NCBI GenBank assembly: GCA_018901675.1
Contig: JAHIEH010000011.1
Coordinates: 1 to 16,848, forward strand
Reading direction: 5' to 3'
DNA from: Nanobdellota archaeon
Lineage (GTDB): Archaea; Nanobdellota; Nanobdellia; Pacearchaeales; GW2011-AR1
Length of the DNA stretch: 16,848 nt
Shown: positions 1-6,737 of the stretch, piece after piece
Layout: every line of letters starts with the position of its first letter
How positions within the stretch are numbered: the first letter of the stretch is position 1
The notes under the pieces: model-generated
Told to the model about the DNA's origin: nothing
What the model saw: the letters and a program-made list of their open reading frames with translations, nothing else
The model's database searches: none
Made by a program: the position numbers and the translations under genes

Positions 1-1
1 C

Positions 2-163
2 AATGACAGAAACCCAAGATGGAGAAGCTTGTGCACAAGATTGAAAGACGGCATTTGCGAGAAAAAAGTTTCCTTCAGCAAAGGAAATCATGCTGTTGAT
101 ATTCAAATAATGGATGAAGCAGGTAATGCTGTTTCAACTGAGAGAGTGATGTTTGGAGTTTAA
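2..163 (+). CDS. C-terminal end of a secreted Ig-like protein (cut by window edge)
   Basis: The open frame from base 2 to the TAA at 161-163 gives the last 53 residues of a gene that begins outside the window. It contains the segment NPRWRSLCTRLKDGICEKK, followed by a G-N-H turn and DEAGN. The terminal domains of the proteins at 1555-2499 and 2603-4735 carry the same arrangement (NPKEKVLCSSLKNGIC and NPKWRTLCTRCDKYG, each followed by a GN/GD turn and a D-x-x-GN strand). This is therefore the last beta-sandwich domain of a third paralog. Like the other two it ends a few residues after the last strand (FGV), with no membrane helix, so a secreted rather than C-terminally anchored protein is inferred. 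The spacing of the two cysteines matches the terminal domain of the 1555-2499 protein best. Confidence 0.8.
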   Translation, partial: NDRNPRWRSLCTRLKDGICEKKVSFSKGNHAVDIQIMDEAGNAVSTERVMFGV

Positions 164-356
164 GGATAGTTGATAAATATAACACTTTAGATGGAAAAAG
201 AGAAAGGGGGTTATTATCCTAAATGGGTGCCTATGACTTACACGGATTAAAAAAATAAATTCTAATTCTTTTGTTTTCTGTTACTTTTAGTGGTGAATAG
301 GATTTAAAAGGACAAATAGTTTCAATACTTCATAAAATAAAAAAGGAGGTTAAAAA
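164..356 (+). promoter_or_regulatory. Intergenic region with T-rich end signal and promoter
   Basis: This 193-base gap follows the cut gene. The T-rich run around 266-290 could end the upstream transcript in the archaeal manner (poly-U, no hairpin needed). An AT box GATTTAAAAG at 301-310 lies within a block (about 268-310) that strongly resembles the sequence before the gene at 2603. GGAGGT at 345-350, six bases before the ATG at 357, is a near-perfect Shine-Dalgarno site. A TATA box at 303-309 would put the transcript start near 330, giving a leader of about 25-30 bases. Confidence 0.6.
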
Positions 357-833
357 ATGAAGAAATTTCTTTTAGTTTTCTTGGCGATGATGTTAGTGGT
401 AGGTATTGTTGGGATAGTGATGGCTACAAGTGCTCCACAGGGGGTAAGTGTCCCGGTTACTGGTACTTCTTCTATGACAATCAGTCCCGGAACTGTTACA
501 TTTCCATCAGTTACTCCTGGAACTCCCCGTCCGTTAGATGATGCGATTACTTTTACCGCTGATGTTGGGAGTAATGAAGATTTTAGTATAAGTGTTCTAT
601 CTGTAACAGATATTTTCTCTGGGAATATTGATGTTTCAATAGCAGATGCAGCAAGTTTTGGGGCATTAGAATCCTTTTCAGCAAATATGGACTGTATAAC
701 TGATGGTGTAACACCTTGTACTTATAACGCAATAACATTAGATGCAATTTTAGATGTTCCAAGTGGAACGCCTGCAGGAAGCCATAGTGGAGTTATTACT
801 TATTTAATAACTGCAACACCGGTATTTACATAA
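357..833 (+). CDS. Small secreted lysine-free beta-sandwich protein
   Basis: A 158-residue protein with a clear signal peptide (MKKFLL plus a hydrophobic core to about residue 23, cleavage probably near MATSA). The mature part is rich in S, T, V, G and P with alternating hydrophobic residues, as expected for a single all-beta domain of about 135 residues. Two cysteines close together (MDCITDGVTPC) may form a disulfide loop. No C-terminal membrane helix is present, so it is probably released or assembled outside. The mature part has no lysine, one arginine, about a dozen acidic residues and no N-x-S/T site, unlike its neighbours. The start is fixed by GGAGGT six bases upstream. It is the first gene of a probable operon with 845 and 1555 (11-base gap to the next gene). 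I do not recognise a named family. A TasA/camelysin-like or pilus-like subunit is possible but unproven. Confidence 0.85.
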   Translation: MKKFLLVFLAMMLVVGIVGIVMATSAPQGVSVPVTGTSSMTISPGTVTFPSVTPGTPRPLDDAITFTADVGSNEDFSISVLSVTDIFSGNIDVSIADAASFGALESFSANMDCITDGVTPCTYNAITLDAILDVPSGTPAGSHSGVITYLITATPVFT

Positions 834-844
834 AAATCTGTAAA

Positions 845-1558
845 ATGAAACTTTATTTTTTATTTTTTATTTTTTTAATATTCAACTTAGTTCTCACTTC
901 AGCTATTGGTTTTAGTCCCAGTCAGTTAGAGTATAGTTTAAATATTAACCAGGAGAGCTGTTCTAATGTTACAATAACTTCTGAAATTACAAGAGACTTT
1001 AGAGTGTATGATAACTGGTCTGAACAAAATAATAGCGAATGGAATGCAAAAGAGTTTAATGTGAATGCGGTAGATTATGGTTTAATACTTAATTATTCTG
1101 ACACCTTAAGGAGAGTATTGGGGAATAAAGAAGTTGAGATTTGTATAAACGGTGATACTACTGGAACTTATAGGGGGATAATGATATTTGAGGGTTCAAC
1201 AAAAACAAATGTGGGGGTAGCAGTTGGAATCTGGTTAAAAGTCATAATTTCCGAACCACCAGCACAAACTTCTTCTGGAAGCTCCGGTGGAGGGGGAGGT
1301 GGTGGAGGAAGCAGTGCTAAAACAACTGCAACCCCAAGTTTAACAACTTTAGATAATTCAAACTTAAATACAAACACTCAAAACTTAGCAGGTAATATTG
1401 AAAAAGAGGGAAACATAAGCACAGAAAAGTCCAGTGGGATAACTGGAAGTGCTGTTGATGATATAGAAGGTAAAAAGGAGGTAAAAAAAATATTAATTCC
1501 TTTAATTGCATTGGCTATTATTGGATTAATAATGTATAAATGGAAAACAAAAAAATGA
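845..1558 (+). CDS. Membrane-anchored beta-sandwich protein with poly-Gly stalk
   Basis: A 237-residue protein. Residues 1-20 are a signal peptide (hydrophobic LYFLFFIFLIF core). Residues 21-137 form an Ig/COG1470-like beta-sandwich, ending in a GTYRGIMIFEG...VGVAVGIWLKVII strand pattern typical of archaeal surface proteins. Residues 140-150 are a flexible stalk with eight consecutive glycines between serines. A Ser/Thr/Asn-rich linker follows, then the motif GITGSAV (198-204), a membrane helix (about 215-232) and a basic tail (KWKTKK). Expected topology is N-terminus outside and tail in the cytoplasm. It sits 11 bases after the lysine-free protein with no clear Shine-Dalgarno site of its own. 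Its stop overlaps the next gene's start (ATGA at 1555-1558), so the three genes are probably co-transcribed. The layout is the same as that of the protein at 10621-11232. Confidence 0.85.
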   Translation: MKLYFLFFIFLIFNLVLTSAIGFSPSQLEYSLNINQESCSNVTITSEITRDFRVYDNWSEQNNSEWNAKEFNVNAVDYGLILNYSDTLRRVLGNKEVEICINGDTTGTYRGIMIFEGSTKTNVGVAVGIWLKVIISEPPAQTSSGSSGGGGGGGGSSAKTTATPSLTTLDNSNLNTNTQNLAGNIEKEGNISTEKSSGITGSAVDDIEGKKEVKKILIPLIALAIIGLIMYKWKTKK

Positions 1559-2499
1559 AAAAAGAATTTTTATTCATGTTTATAGGAATTTTGTTGATTA
1601 GCGGAGTTTTGGCTGTTGCAAATGTTGCTTATCAAAATGTAGTTGTGAATGTTTTGCCAACCGAGATGAATGTGTATTCTCCTGTTCAGGGTGAAATCTA
1701 TAATTTTAATAAAATCCCAATGAATATAACTGTTTATCAAAAAGTAGATAAAATAGAATATATTAATTTCTATGATAAGCTCCCAAGATGGAGAACTTTG
1801 TGTAGAGATTGTGATGAATATGGTGATAAGAAAAAGAAAACAAAAACATTTGATGAAGGAGAGAATAATATATCAATAAGAGCAGTTGATGGAGAAGTAG
1901 AATTTGGTGCTAAAAATATTACATTTTTTATTGACTCTATAGATCCTAAAATTTACAAAATAGAGCCAAAAAGAAGAGGATTTACAAATGGAACTTTTTA
2001 TATGAGATATAGAGAAGAGAATGTAGATAAAGTAACTCTTTCATATAATCCTAAACTTGGACTGGAATTAAATAATTGTGAAGAATCTCGGTCATATACA
2101 GAATGCTACTTTGATGTTGACTTAAGTGCTTATGATGGAAGGGAAATTGAGTATAATCTTACAATTGAAGATATAGCAGGAAACACAGACTCAAAAGCAA
2201 TAGAGAAAGTCAAAGTAGATACTAGTGCTCCTGTACTAAACAATCCAGACTCATTTTGGAACAAGGATGGCAGAAAAGTAACTTTCTCCTTGAATGTAAC
2301 CGAGCCGAACTTTGATGAAATCAATTACATTGATTACACAGATAAAAATCCAAAAGAAAAAGTCTTGTGCTCAAGTCTCAAGAATGGAATTTGCAAGAAA
2401 AGCAGGACTTTCAGCAGAGGCGACCATAATATTACGATAAACATCTTAGATAAAGTAGGAAACTCTGAAACAATCAAAGAGGTAATTTTTCAGGTTTAA
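1555..2499 (+). CDS. Secreted three-domain Ig-like protein with WRTLC modules
   Basis: 314 residues from the ATG at 1555, which forms a 4-base ATGA overlap with the previous stop and starts directly with a signal peptide (MKKEFLF...ISGVLA). An in-frame ATG at 1540 would only add MENKK. After the signal peptide come three beta-sandwich domains. The first (about 38-128) contains LPRWRTLCRDCDEYG with a CxxC pair. The second (about 130-222) is a middle domain with FTNGTFYMRYREEN and a small Cys pair. The third (about 224-314) contains LCSSLKNGICKK. The whole arrangement aligns with the last 275 residues of the 2603-4735 protein, and the third domain with the cut gene at 2-163. No C-terminal anchor is present. 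It is probably a secreted adhesin-like or structural surface protein made with the two preceding genes. The exact function is unknown. Confidence 0.85.
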   Translation: MKKEFLFMFIGILLISGVLAVANVAYQNVVVNVLPTEMNVYSPVQGEIYNFNKIPMNITVYQKVDKIEYINFYDKLPRWRTLCRDCDEYGDKKKKTKTFDEGENNISIRAVDGEVEFGAKNITFFIDSIDPKIYKIEPKRRGFTNGTFYMRYREENVDKVTLSYNPKLGLELNNCEESRSYTECYFDVDLSAYDGREIEYNLTIEDIAGNTDSKAIEKVKVDTSAPVLNNPDSFWNKDGRKVTFSLNVTEPNFDEINYIDYTDKNPKEKVLCSSLKNGICKKSRTFSRGDHNITINILDKVGNSETIKEVIFQV

Positions 2500-2502
2500 T
2501 TA

Positions 2503-2520
2503 ATTCTTTTTGTTTTTTTA
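2503..2520 (+). terminator. Poly-T transcription end signal
   Basis: The T-rich run begins three bases after the stop of the preceding gene, with a TTTTT block, a G and then seven T. Archaeal RNA polymerase stops at such U-tracts without a hairpin. It would end the 357-845-1555 operon before the promoter at 2574. Confidence 0.5.
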
Positions 2521-2573
2521 ATTTAGTTTTATTTTAATTCTTGATTTTCGTAAATTTACAGTAGTAAATAGGG

Positions 2574-2583
2574 TTTAAATATA
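2574..2583 (+). promoter_or_regulatory. TATA box of the 2603 gene (leaderless)
   Basis: TTTAAATATA is centred about 25 bases before the ATG at 2603, so the transcript is expected to begin at or next to the start codon. The preceding GTAGTAAATAGGG matches the GTGGTGAATAGGA before the TATA box of the 357 operon. Confidence 0.65.
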
Positions 2584-2602
2584 GAACCTGGTTTTATTAT
2601 TT

Positions 2603-4735
2603 ATGAAAAGGGGATTGGTGGTTTTATTCTTAATTGTATTTTTATCAATAAATATTATAAGTGCCTCTGTTTTTATCAACGAAATTGAATTAAACCCTGT
2701 TGGAACAGACTCCGGGAATGAGTGGGTTGAGATGTATAATGATGGCTCTTCTGTTAACATAACACTTTGGTATATTCAGGACAAGAATGGGAAAAATTTT
2801 ACAATTCCAGAGACAGTTATTGAAGAAAAAAGATTTTATGTTTTTGATAATTTTACAAGCCAATTAACAAATGAGAACCAAAGTTTAAGTTTGTTTAATG
2901 AATACCGCATTTTAGAAGATAGTTTTGGGTTGTTTAAAGACACAGATAATGACAATAAAACATGGCAGAGAATTCCTGATGGGACGGGCAATTTTAGTTT
3001 TAAGGAACAAACAAAATATTTCCCAAATCAGAAAACATTAATAGAAAACAAAACTTCTTCCCCTATTTGCATTTTAAAGGGAGAAAATGTTACTTTAAGG
3101 GTTCAGGCAACAGGTTTTTGTATTGAAGAAGTTATTTTTAGTGTTCTTACAAGTGAAGCATGGACAAACTTTACTGGAGTAAAATTAGGCGATAATTATA
3201 GTTATGTGTTAAACACACTATCTATTAATAACAATCAGGTAAACTGGACAGTTTATTCAAGGGATTGTTTCAACAGAACAGAAAAGGATGGAACTGAAAG
3301 CTTTTACATTAATAACAAAACCCAACTTTCTGCAATTCCTTCAAATCCAGATGGATTAAATGGATGGTATGTTACAGAGCCATTGTTTAGTTTGATAAAT
3401 TTAGATGCAACTAAATTATATTACCAGTGGGATTCTACGGGGATATTTGGTTATGTTATGCCATTTCGATTGGAAAATTCTCCAAATAATGGAAATGTGA
3501 CTGGAGGGATTTTAGAATTAAATTATTGGAGTAATCTTAGTTGCAAAGTAGAGCCAAAACAAAGCCAAATTTTTAAATTTGATTTCAAAAATCCTTTAAT
3601 CAAAAATTTACAGCCTGCAAATGGAAGCAATGTTGTAAATAATTTAAAGCCTACAATACAAGCTCTTTTAGATGAGGTATACCAAAGCAATTCTGGGATT
3701 GATAAATCAACAGTCAATCTGCTTGTGGATGGTAAAAAAGCAGATATTAATTTATTTGATTCTGGAGATTTGGATGCGATTGTGAGGCATAACTCTGTTT
3801 CAGACTTAAGTTTAGGTTGGCACAATGTAACTGTTAATGTTACAGATAAAGCAGGAAGAAATTCTGAATTAACATGGTTTTTTAATATAACAATACAAAA
3901 AATTTTCAACTTAAGTGTTTATTCTCCACAGAACGGAACTTATGGCTCAAGAAAAATATTGTTTAATATAACTACAACAGAAGATGTAGAGAGAATAGAG
4001 TACAAAAACTGGAATGACAAAAAACCAAAGTTTGCAGAGCTTTGCAGTAATTGCAATGAATACGGCTTTAGCAAGAAGAAAACTAAAACATTAAATGAAG
4101 GGCAGAATAACATATCAATAAGGGCAAGTGATTCTTATGGGAACGTGAATGAGCAAAATATTAGCTTCTTCATAGATTCAAAAGAGCCGATAATTTCAAA
4201 AACAGAACCAGGAAAAAATTCAGTAACAAATGGTTCAAAGTTTTATGTTAAGTATAGTGAGGATAATTTACAAAGAATTTCGGTGATTTTTAATAATACT
4301 GAAGTAAATCTTACTGGATGTGTTTCAGGAAAAAATAAAAATTGCTCAATAAATTTGGATTTATCTGGCTATAATGGAAGGTATATAGATTATCAGTTTA
4401 AAATAAAAGATTCTATAAATGAAGTTCTTTCCAAGCAAACAAGAGTTTTAGTTGATTCAACTTCTCCCATATTAATAGTTAATTCCCCTGCAAATGCTAA
4501 TTACACAAGAAGGGTTCCTTTTAACATCTCAATAACCGAGGAAATTACCCTTGAGTATTATGATAATTCTATTTTTAATCCTAAATGGAGAACACTCTGC
4601 ACAAGATGTGATAAATATGGAGATACGAGACTGAAGCGGATATCTTTCAAATCAGGAAATCATGATTTGCTGATAAGGGCTGTTGATGAAGCGGGAAACT
4701 CGGACATAAAGAATATTTTGTTTGGTGCGGATTAA
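2603..4735 (+). CDS. Large secreted protein: lamin-tail domain plus Ig-like repeats
   Basis: 710 residues. The signal peptide covers 1-20. Next is a lamin-tail (LTD) domain, about 22-140, recognised from the opening SVFINEIELNP...NEWVEMYND and later the GLFKDTDND...RIPDGTGNF turn. Further beta domains follow: one at about 150-235, one beginning PSNPDGLNGWYVTEP (about 248-340), and a Big-like domain (about 345-432) with GWHNVTVNVTDKAGRN. The last 275 residues repeat the three-domain unit of the 1555-2499 protein: KPKFAELCSNCNEYG, a middle domain, and NPKWRTLCTRCDKYG. About 30 N-x-S/T sequons are visible, so heavy N-glycosylation is possible if the host has the enzyme. No C-terminal anchor is present. 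It has its own leaderless promoter and ends three bases from the stop of the opposing ATPase gene. It is probably an extracellular adhesin or surface-layer component. Confidence 0.85.
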   Translation: MKRGLVVLFLIVFLSINIISASVFINEIELNPVGTDSGNEWVEMYNDGSSVNITLWYIQDKNGKNFTIPETVIEEKRFYVFDNFTSQLTNENQSLSLFNEYRILEDSFGLFKDTDNDNKTWQRIPDGTGNFSFKEQTKYFPNQKTLIENKTSSPICILKGENVTLRVQATGFCIEEVIFSVLTSEAWTNFTGVKLGDNYSYVLNTLSINNNQVNWTVYSRDCFNRTEKDGTESFYINNKTQLSAIPSNPDGLNGWYVTEPLFSLINLDATKLYYQWDSTGIFGYVMPFRLENSPNNGNVTGGILELNYWSNLSCKVEPKQSQIFKFDFKNPLIKNLQPANGSNVVNNLKPTIQALLDEVYQSNSGIDKSTVNLLVDGKKADINLFDSGDLDAIVRHNSVSDLSLGWHNVTVNVTDKAGRNSELTWFFNITIQKIFNLSVYSPQNGTYGSRKILFNITTTEDVERIEYKNWNDKKPKFAELCSNCNEYGFSKKKTKTLNEGQNNISIRASDSYGNVNEQNISFFIDSKEPIISKTEPGKNSVTNGSKFYVKYSEDNLQRISVIFNNTEVNLTGCVSGKNKNCSINLDLSGYNGRYIDYQFKIKDSINEVLSKQTRVLVDSTSPILIVNSPANANYTRRVPFNISITEEITLEYYDNSIFNPKWRTLCTRCDKYGDTRLKRISFKSGNHDLLIRAVDEAGNSDIKNILFGAD

Positions 4736-4738
4736 GGG

Positions 4739-5917
4739 CTAGTCCACATTGGATAATATCTTTTTCATTCCTAAAACATCTGTAAAAAAGACATTGCAAT
4801 CGCCTATTTTAACCTCTGCTTTTTTACCTTCATATGAAACGATAATTGCTATTTTTGGTTTGTATTCATCTATAAAAGCCCTCATATTTCTTTCTACCTT
4901 TTCTTGTTCTGCGTTTACTTTCACTTCTACAGGGAAAATATTATTGTCTTTTTCTATCACAAAATCCACTTCCATTTTGGATTTGGTTCTCCAGTATTTC
5001 GGAGAAAACCCCATTTTTAATAATTCAGTAAACACATAATTTTCAAATAAATTACCTTCTGGTTGCTGGTTGAAAGATTTTGAGATTAGATTTCTTAAGC
5101 CAGTGTCTACAAAATATATTTTTGGCTGTTTGACTATCTCTTTAATTTTATTTTTATAAAAAGGCTGAACTCTGGATATTAAATAACTTTTTTCCATTGC
5201 ATCTATGTATTTCTTTAAAGTTTGAAAAGAGAGCTTTATGTCTCTTGATAAACTATCATAGGATACCAAATTTCCTATATTTATAGAGAGATATTTTGTG
5301 AATAATTCCAATGATGAAATATCCGCTATTGAGAAAGTTCTTGCAATGTCCTTAAGAACCATTGTATCATATAAATCCTTGAGAATTGTCTTCTTAAGCT
5401 CTATTTCTTCTACAGAAGTTACTTTAGGATAGCCTCCAAAAGTCATATGTTCCCATACCGCTCTTTTCAGTGTTGATTGAGAGAACTCTTTTAAGTTTTT
5501 TAATTTAAGAAACTCATTTATTGAAAATGGATAAAGCTTGATTATAGAAACTCTGCCAACAAGGTAAGATAAAACTTCCTTGCTTAGCAATATTTCAGAG
5601 GAAGAGGTTATCCAAATTTTTTTATTGTTGTCTGCAAGATATTTTAGCTTCTTTCCTGCATCTTTGCAGTATTGAACTTCATCTAAAACAGAAATTTCAT
5701 AGCCTTCTATATTCTGCTTTTCAAATTTTTTTATATCTTCATCAAATAACTCCCTTATGTCTGGATCATCAAATAAAAGATAATTGTTCTTGAATTTTTG
5801 TGCTTGCTCCTTCAGGAAAGTGGTTTTTCCTGCTTGTCTTGCTCCAACTATTGCTGTAACAGGATAAACTTTTATTATCTTATCAAATTTCTCCTTAATT
5901 TCTCTTTCAATATACAT
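4739..5917 (-). CDS. AAA ATPase of the DUF4143 family
   Basis: 392 residues, normal length for this family. The N-terminal AAA_14 domain has Walker A GARQAGKT (25-32), Walker B VLDEVQ with D79 and E80, and the sensor segment WITSSSE (about 101-107) followed by LVGRV. The C-terminal DUF4143 part ends with a PD-(D/E)xK-like arrangement: MEVDFVI (D318) and PVEVKVN (E331, K333). It is therefore an ATP-binding protein with a possibly nuclease-like C-terminal fold. Such genes are abundant and often mobile in archaea, but their cellular role is not established. Transcription is probably leaderless from the TATA box at 5938-5947, and repeated palindromes lie just upstream. The gene runs towards the 2603-4735 gene with only three bases between the stops. 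Confidence 0.9.
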   Translation of the reverse strand: MYIEREIKEKFDKIIKVYPVTAIVGARQAGKTTFLKEQAQKFKNNYLLFDDPDIRELFDEDIKKFEKQNIEGYEISVLDEVQYCKDAGKKLKYLADNNKKIWITSSSEILLSKEVLSYLVGRVSIIKLYPFSINEFLKLKNLKEFSQSTLKRAVWEHMTFGGYPKVTSVEEIELKKTILKDLYDTMVLKDIARTFSIADISSLELFTKYLSINIGNLVSYDSLSRDIKLSFQTLKKYIDAMEKSYLISRVQPFYKNKIKEIVKQPKIYFVDTGLRNLISKSFNQQPEGNLFENYVFTELLKMGFSPKYWRTKSKMEVDFVIEKDNNIFPVEVKVNAEQEKVERNMRAFIDEYKPKIAIIVSYEGKKAEVKIGDCNVFFTDVLGMKKILSNVD

Positions 5918-5937
5918 AGAGAAATAAAAGAATTAGT

Positions 5938-5947
5938 GTTTATAAAC
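5938..5947 (-). promoter_or_regulatory. TATA box of the DUF4143 ATPase gene
   Basis: GTTTATAAAC is centred about 25 bases upstream of the start codon at 5917 (- strand), predicting a leaderless transcript. Confidence 0.65.
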
Positions 5948-5950
5948 CTT

Positions 5951-6022
5951 ACTAAAGTTAATGTTTAGTTAAACTTTAGTACTACTATTATTAAACTCTA
6001 GTTTAACTTTGGTTAAACTTTC
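5951..6022. repeat. Operator-like cluster of palindromes and GTTwAACTTT repeats
   Basis: Three direct copies of GTTwAACTTT start at 5968, 6001 and 6012. The last two are 11 bases apart, one helical turn. An inverted copy lies at 5951-5960. ACTAAAGTT (5951-5959) pairs perfectly with AACTTTAGT (5972-5980). TTAAACT (5991-5997) and AGTTTAA (6000-6006) form a second perfect palindrome with a two-base centre. The cluster lies immediately upstream of the ATPase promoter and just after the truncated NYN gene, so a regulator-binding site is likely. The right end slightly overlaps the 3' end of that remnant. Confidence 0.6.
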
Positions 6023-6273
6023 GGGGTTTTGATGTCTTTCCTTAAAAGAGGATTTTGATAACGGCTCATTAAGAAATCTTCTTTTTGTGTAGGATTTGGG
6101 CTTTGATATGGGGGGCAAGTGTAGACAAAAAGATGTTTTAAATTCAAATTTTCTTTTTTACAAATATTTCTAAAGGTTTGTAAATATCTCTTCTCTTTTC
6201 CGTCTGTTTTTTGAAAATGCTTTTTAACTAACCCAAAGAACCCATCATCAACAAAGATCAAAGTGTCTTCCAT
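6013..6273 (-). pseudogene. Truncated NYN-type (PIN-like) nuclease
   Basis: The frame gives 86 residues from the ATG at 6273. The upstream part of the longer frame is antisense to another gene fragment and is not convincing. It opens MEDTLIFVDDGFF, a hydrophobic strand ending in acidic residues as in NYN/LabA-type RNases. It continues to FVYTCPPYQSPNPTQKE, matching the YxxPP...NPT segment typical of that family. The normal family then has another 80 or so residues with the second half of the acidic active site (SGDsDF). Here the frame runs into an unrelated tail (KDIKTPKV) and stops. It is therefore probably inactive. A TATA-like box CTTAAAGG (6293-6300 on the - strand) sits about 24 bases upstream of the chosen start. 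Confidence 0.6.
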
Positions 6274-6310
6274 TATAAATTGCCTATTATATCCTTTAAG
6301 AAAAAAATAA

Positions 6311-6470
6311 ACATCCGGCAACCTTGCGATCACCGGGGATCATACTCACAATCCGAAGATTGCTGTTATTACAAACACTGCAGTATTTAAAAGCCTTTTG
6401 GAGAGTGTAGGGTTTGAAGTCAATTAATAGATGAGACTTTTCAAGAGTTGGCAATGAGCGGACTTTGCCT
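6311..6470 (+). pseudogene. Fragment of an unrecognised, frameshifted gene
   Basis: On the + strand, bases 6311-6424 read as a protein-like segment with no start codon: TSGNLAITGDHTHNPK, then KIAVITNTAVFKSLLESVGF and EVN before a TAA at 6425. From 6421 the frame one base earlier continues with QLIDETFQELAMSG to about 6462. Joining the two gives a smooth alpha/beta-like stretch, so one base was probably lost near 6420. The opposite-strand frame here is of lower quality and would overlap the NYN remnant. I cannot name the family. The VITNTAVF...LIDETFQEL pattern loosely recalls a PIN-like or Rossmann-like strand-helix-strand, which is a guess. Confidence 0.4.
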
Positions 6471-6737
6471 TTACTCAAACTCGTTTAAGCCTATACTCTT
6501 TCTCAATTTTTCTAGCCTTTCCCTATAGATTAGGACAGAATTATCGCCTTTTATTCCTAGAATTTTAATCTTGATTTCTAATGCTTTTAATAAGCTTCTA
6601 TCTATTTCTTTGATATGATACCTTCCCCTGTCAATATTTTTTTCAAGAATATCTTCTTCAATTTTGTCAAAATGCGATTCTATTTCTTTTTTTAAACTTT
6701 CAATCCCTTTTTCTATCCTTTTAGCTCTTTTAACCAT
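6471..6737 (-). CDS. Small helical partner of the nucleotidyltransferase
   Basis: 88 residues, almost entirely charged helix (K, E, I and L rich), with no signal peptide or cysteine. It starts 25 bases inside the end of the nucleotidyltransferase gene at 6713-7462, so the two are translationally coupled. Small helical proteins beside MNT-type nucleotidyltransferases are often HEPN partners. The segment NIDRGRYHIKEIDRSLLKAL is HEPN-like in feel, but the usual R-x4-6-H catalytic motif is not present. It could be a HEPN relative without the RNase site, or just the missing helical subunit of the transferase. Real gene likely, function open. Confidence 0.65.
   Translation of the reverse strand: MVKRAKRIEKGIESLKKEIESHFDKIEEDILEKNIDRGRYHIKEIDRSLLKALEIKIKILGIKGDNSVLIYRERLEKLRKSIGLNEFE

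Noticed and set aside
191..250. A 19-codon frame (MEKEKGGYYPKWVPMTYTD) in the first intergenic region
   Set aside because: It has no clear ribosome site and only a weak AT box. At this length it can arise by chance, and no family is recognised.
1168..1377. Open frame on the - strand with a poly-proline run
   Set aside because: It is the antisense of the poly-glycine stalk of the real gene at 845-1558; the prolines come from reading GGN codons backwards.
6296..6478. 60-codon frame on the - strand (with a YCSVC pair)
   Set aside because: It is antisense to a more protein-like + strand fragment, overlaps the NYN remnant, has an unnatural composition and lacks a promoter.
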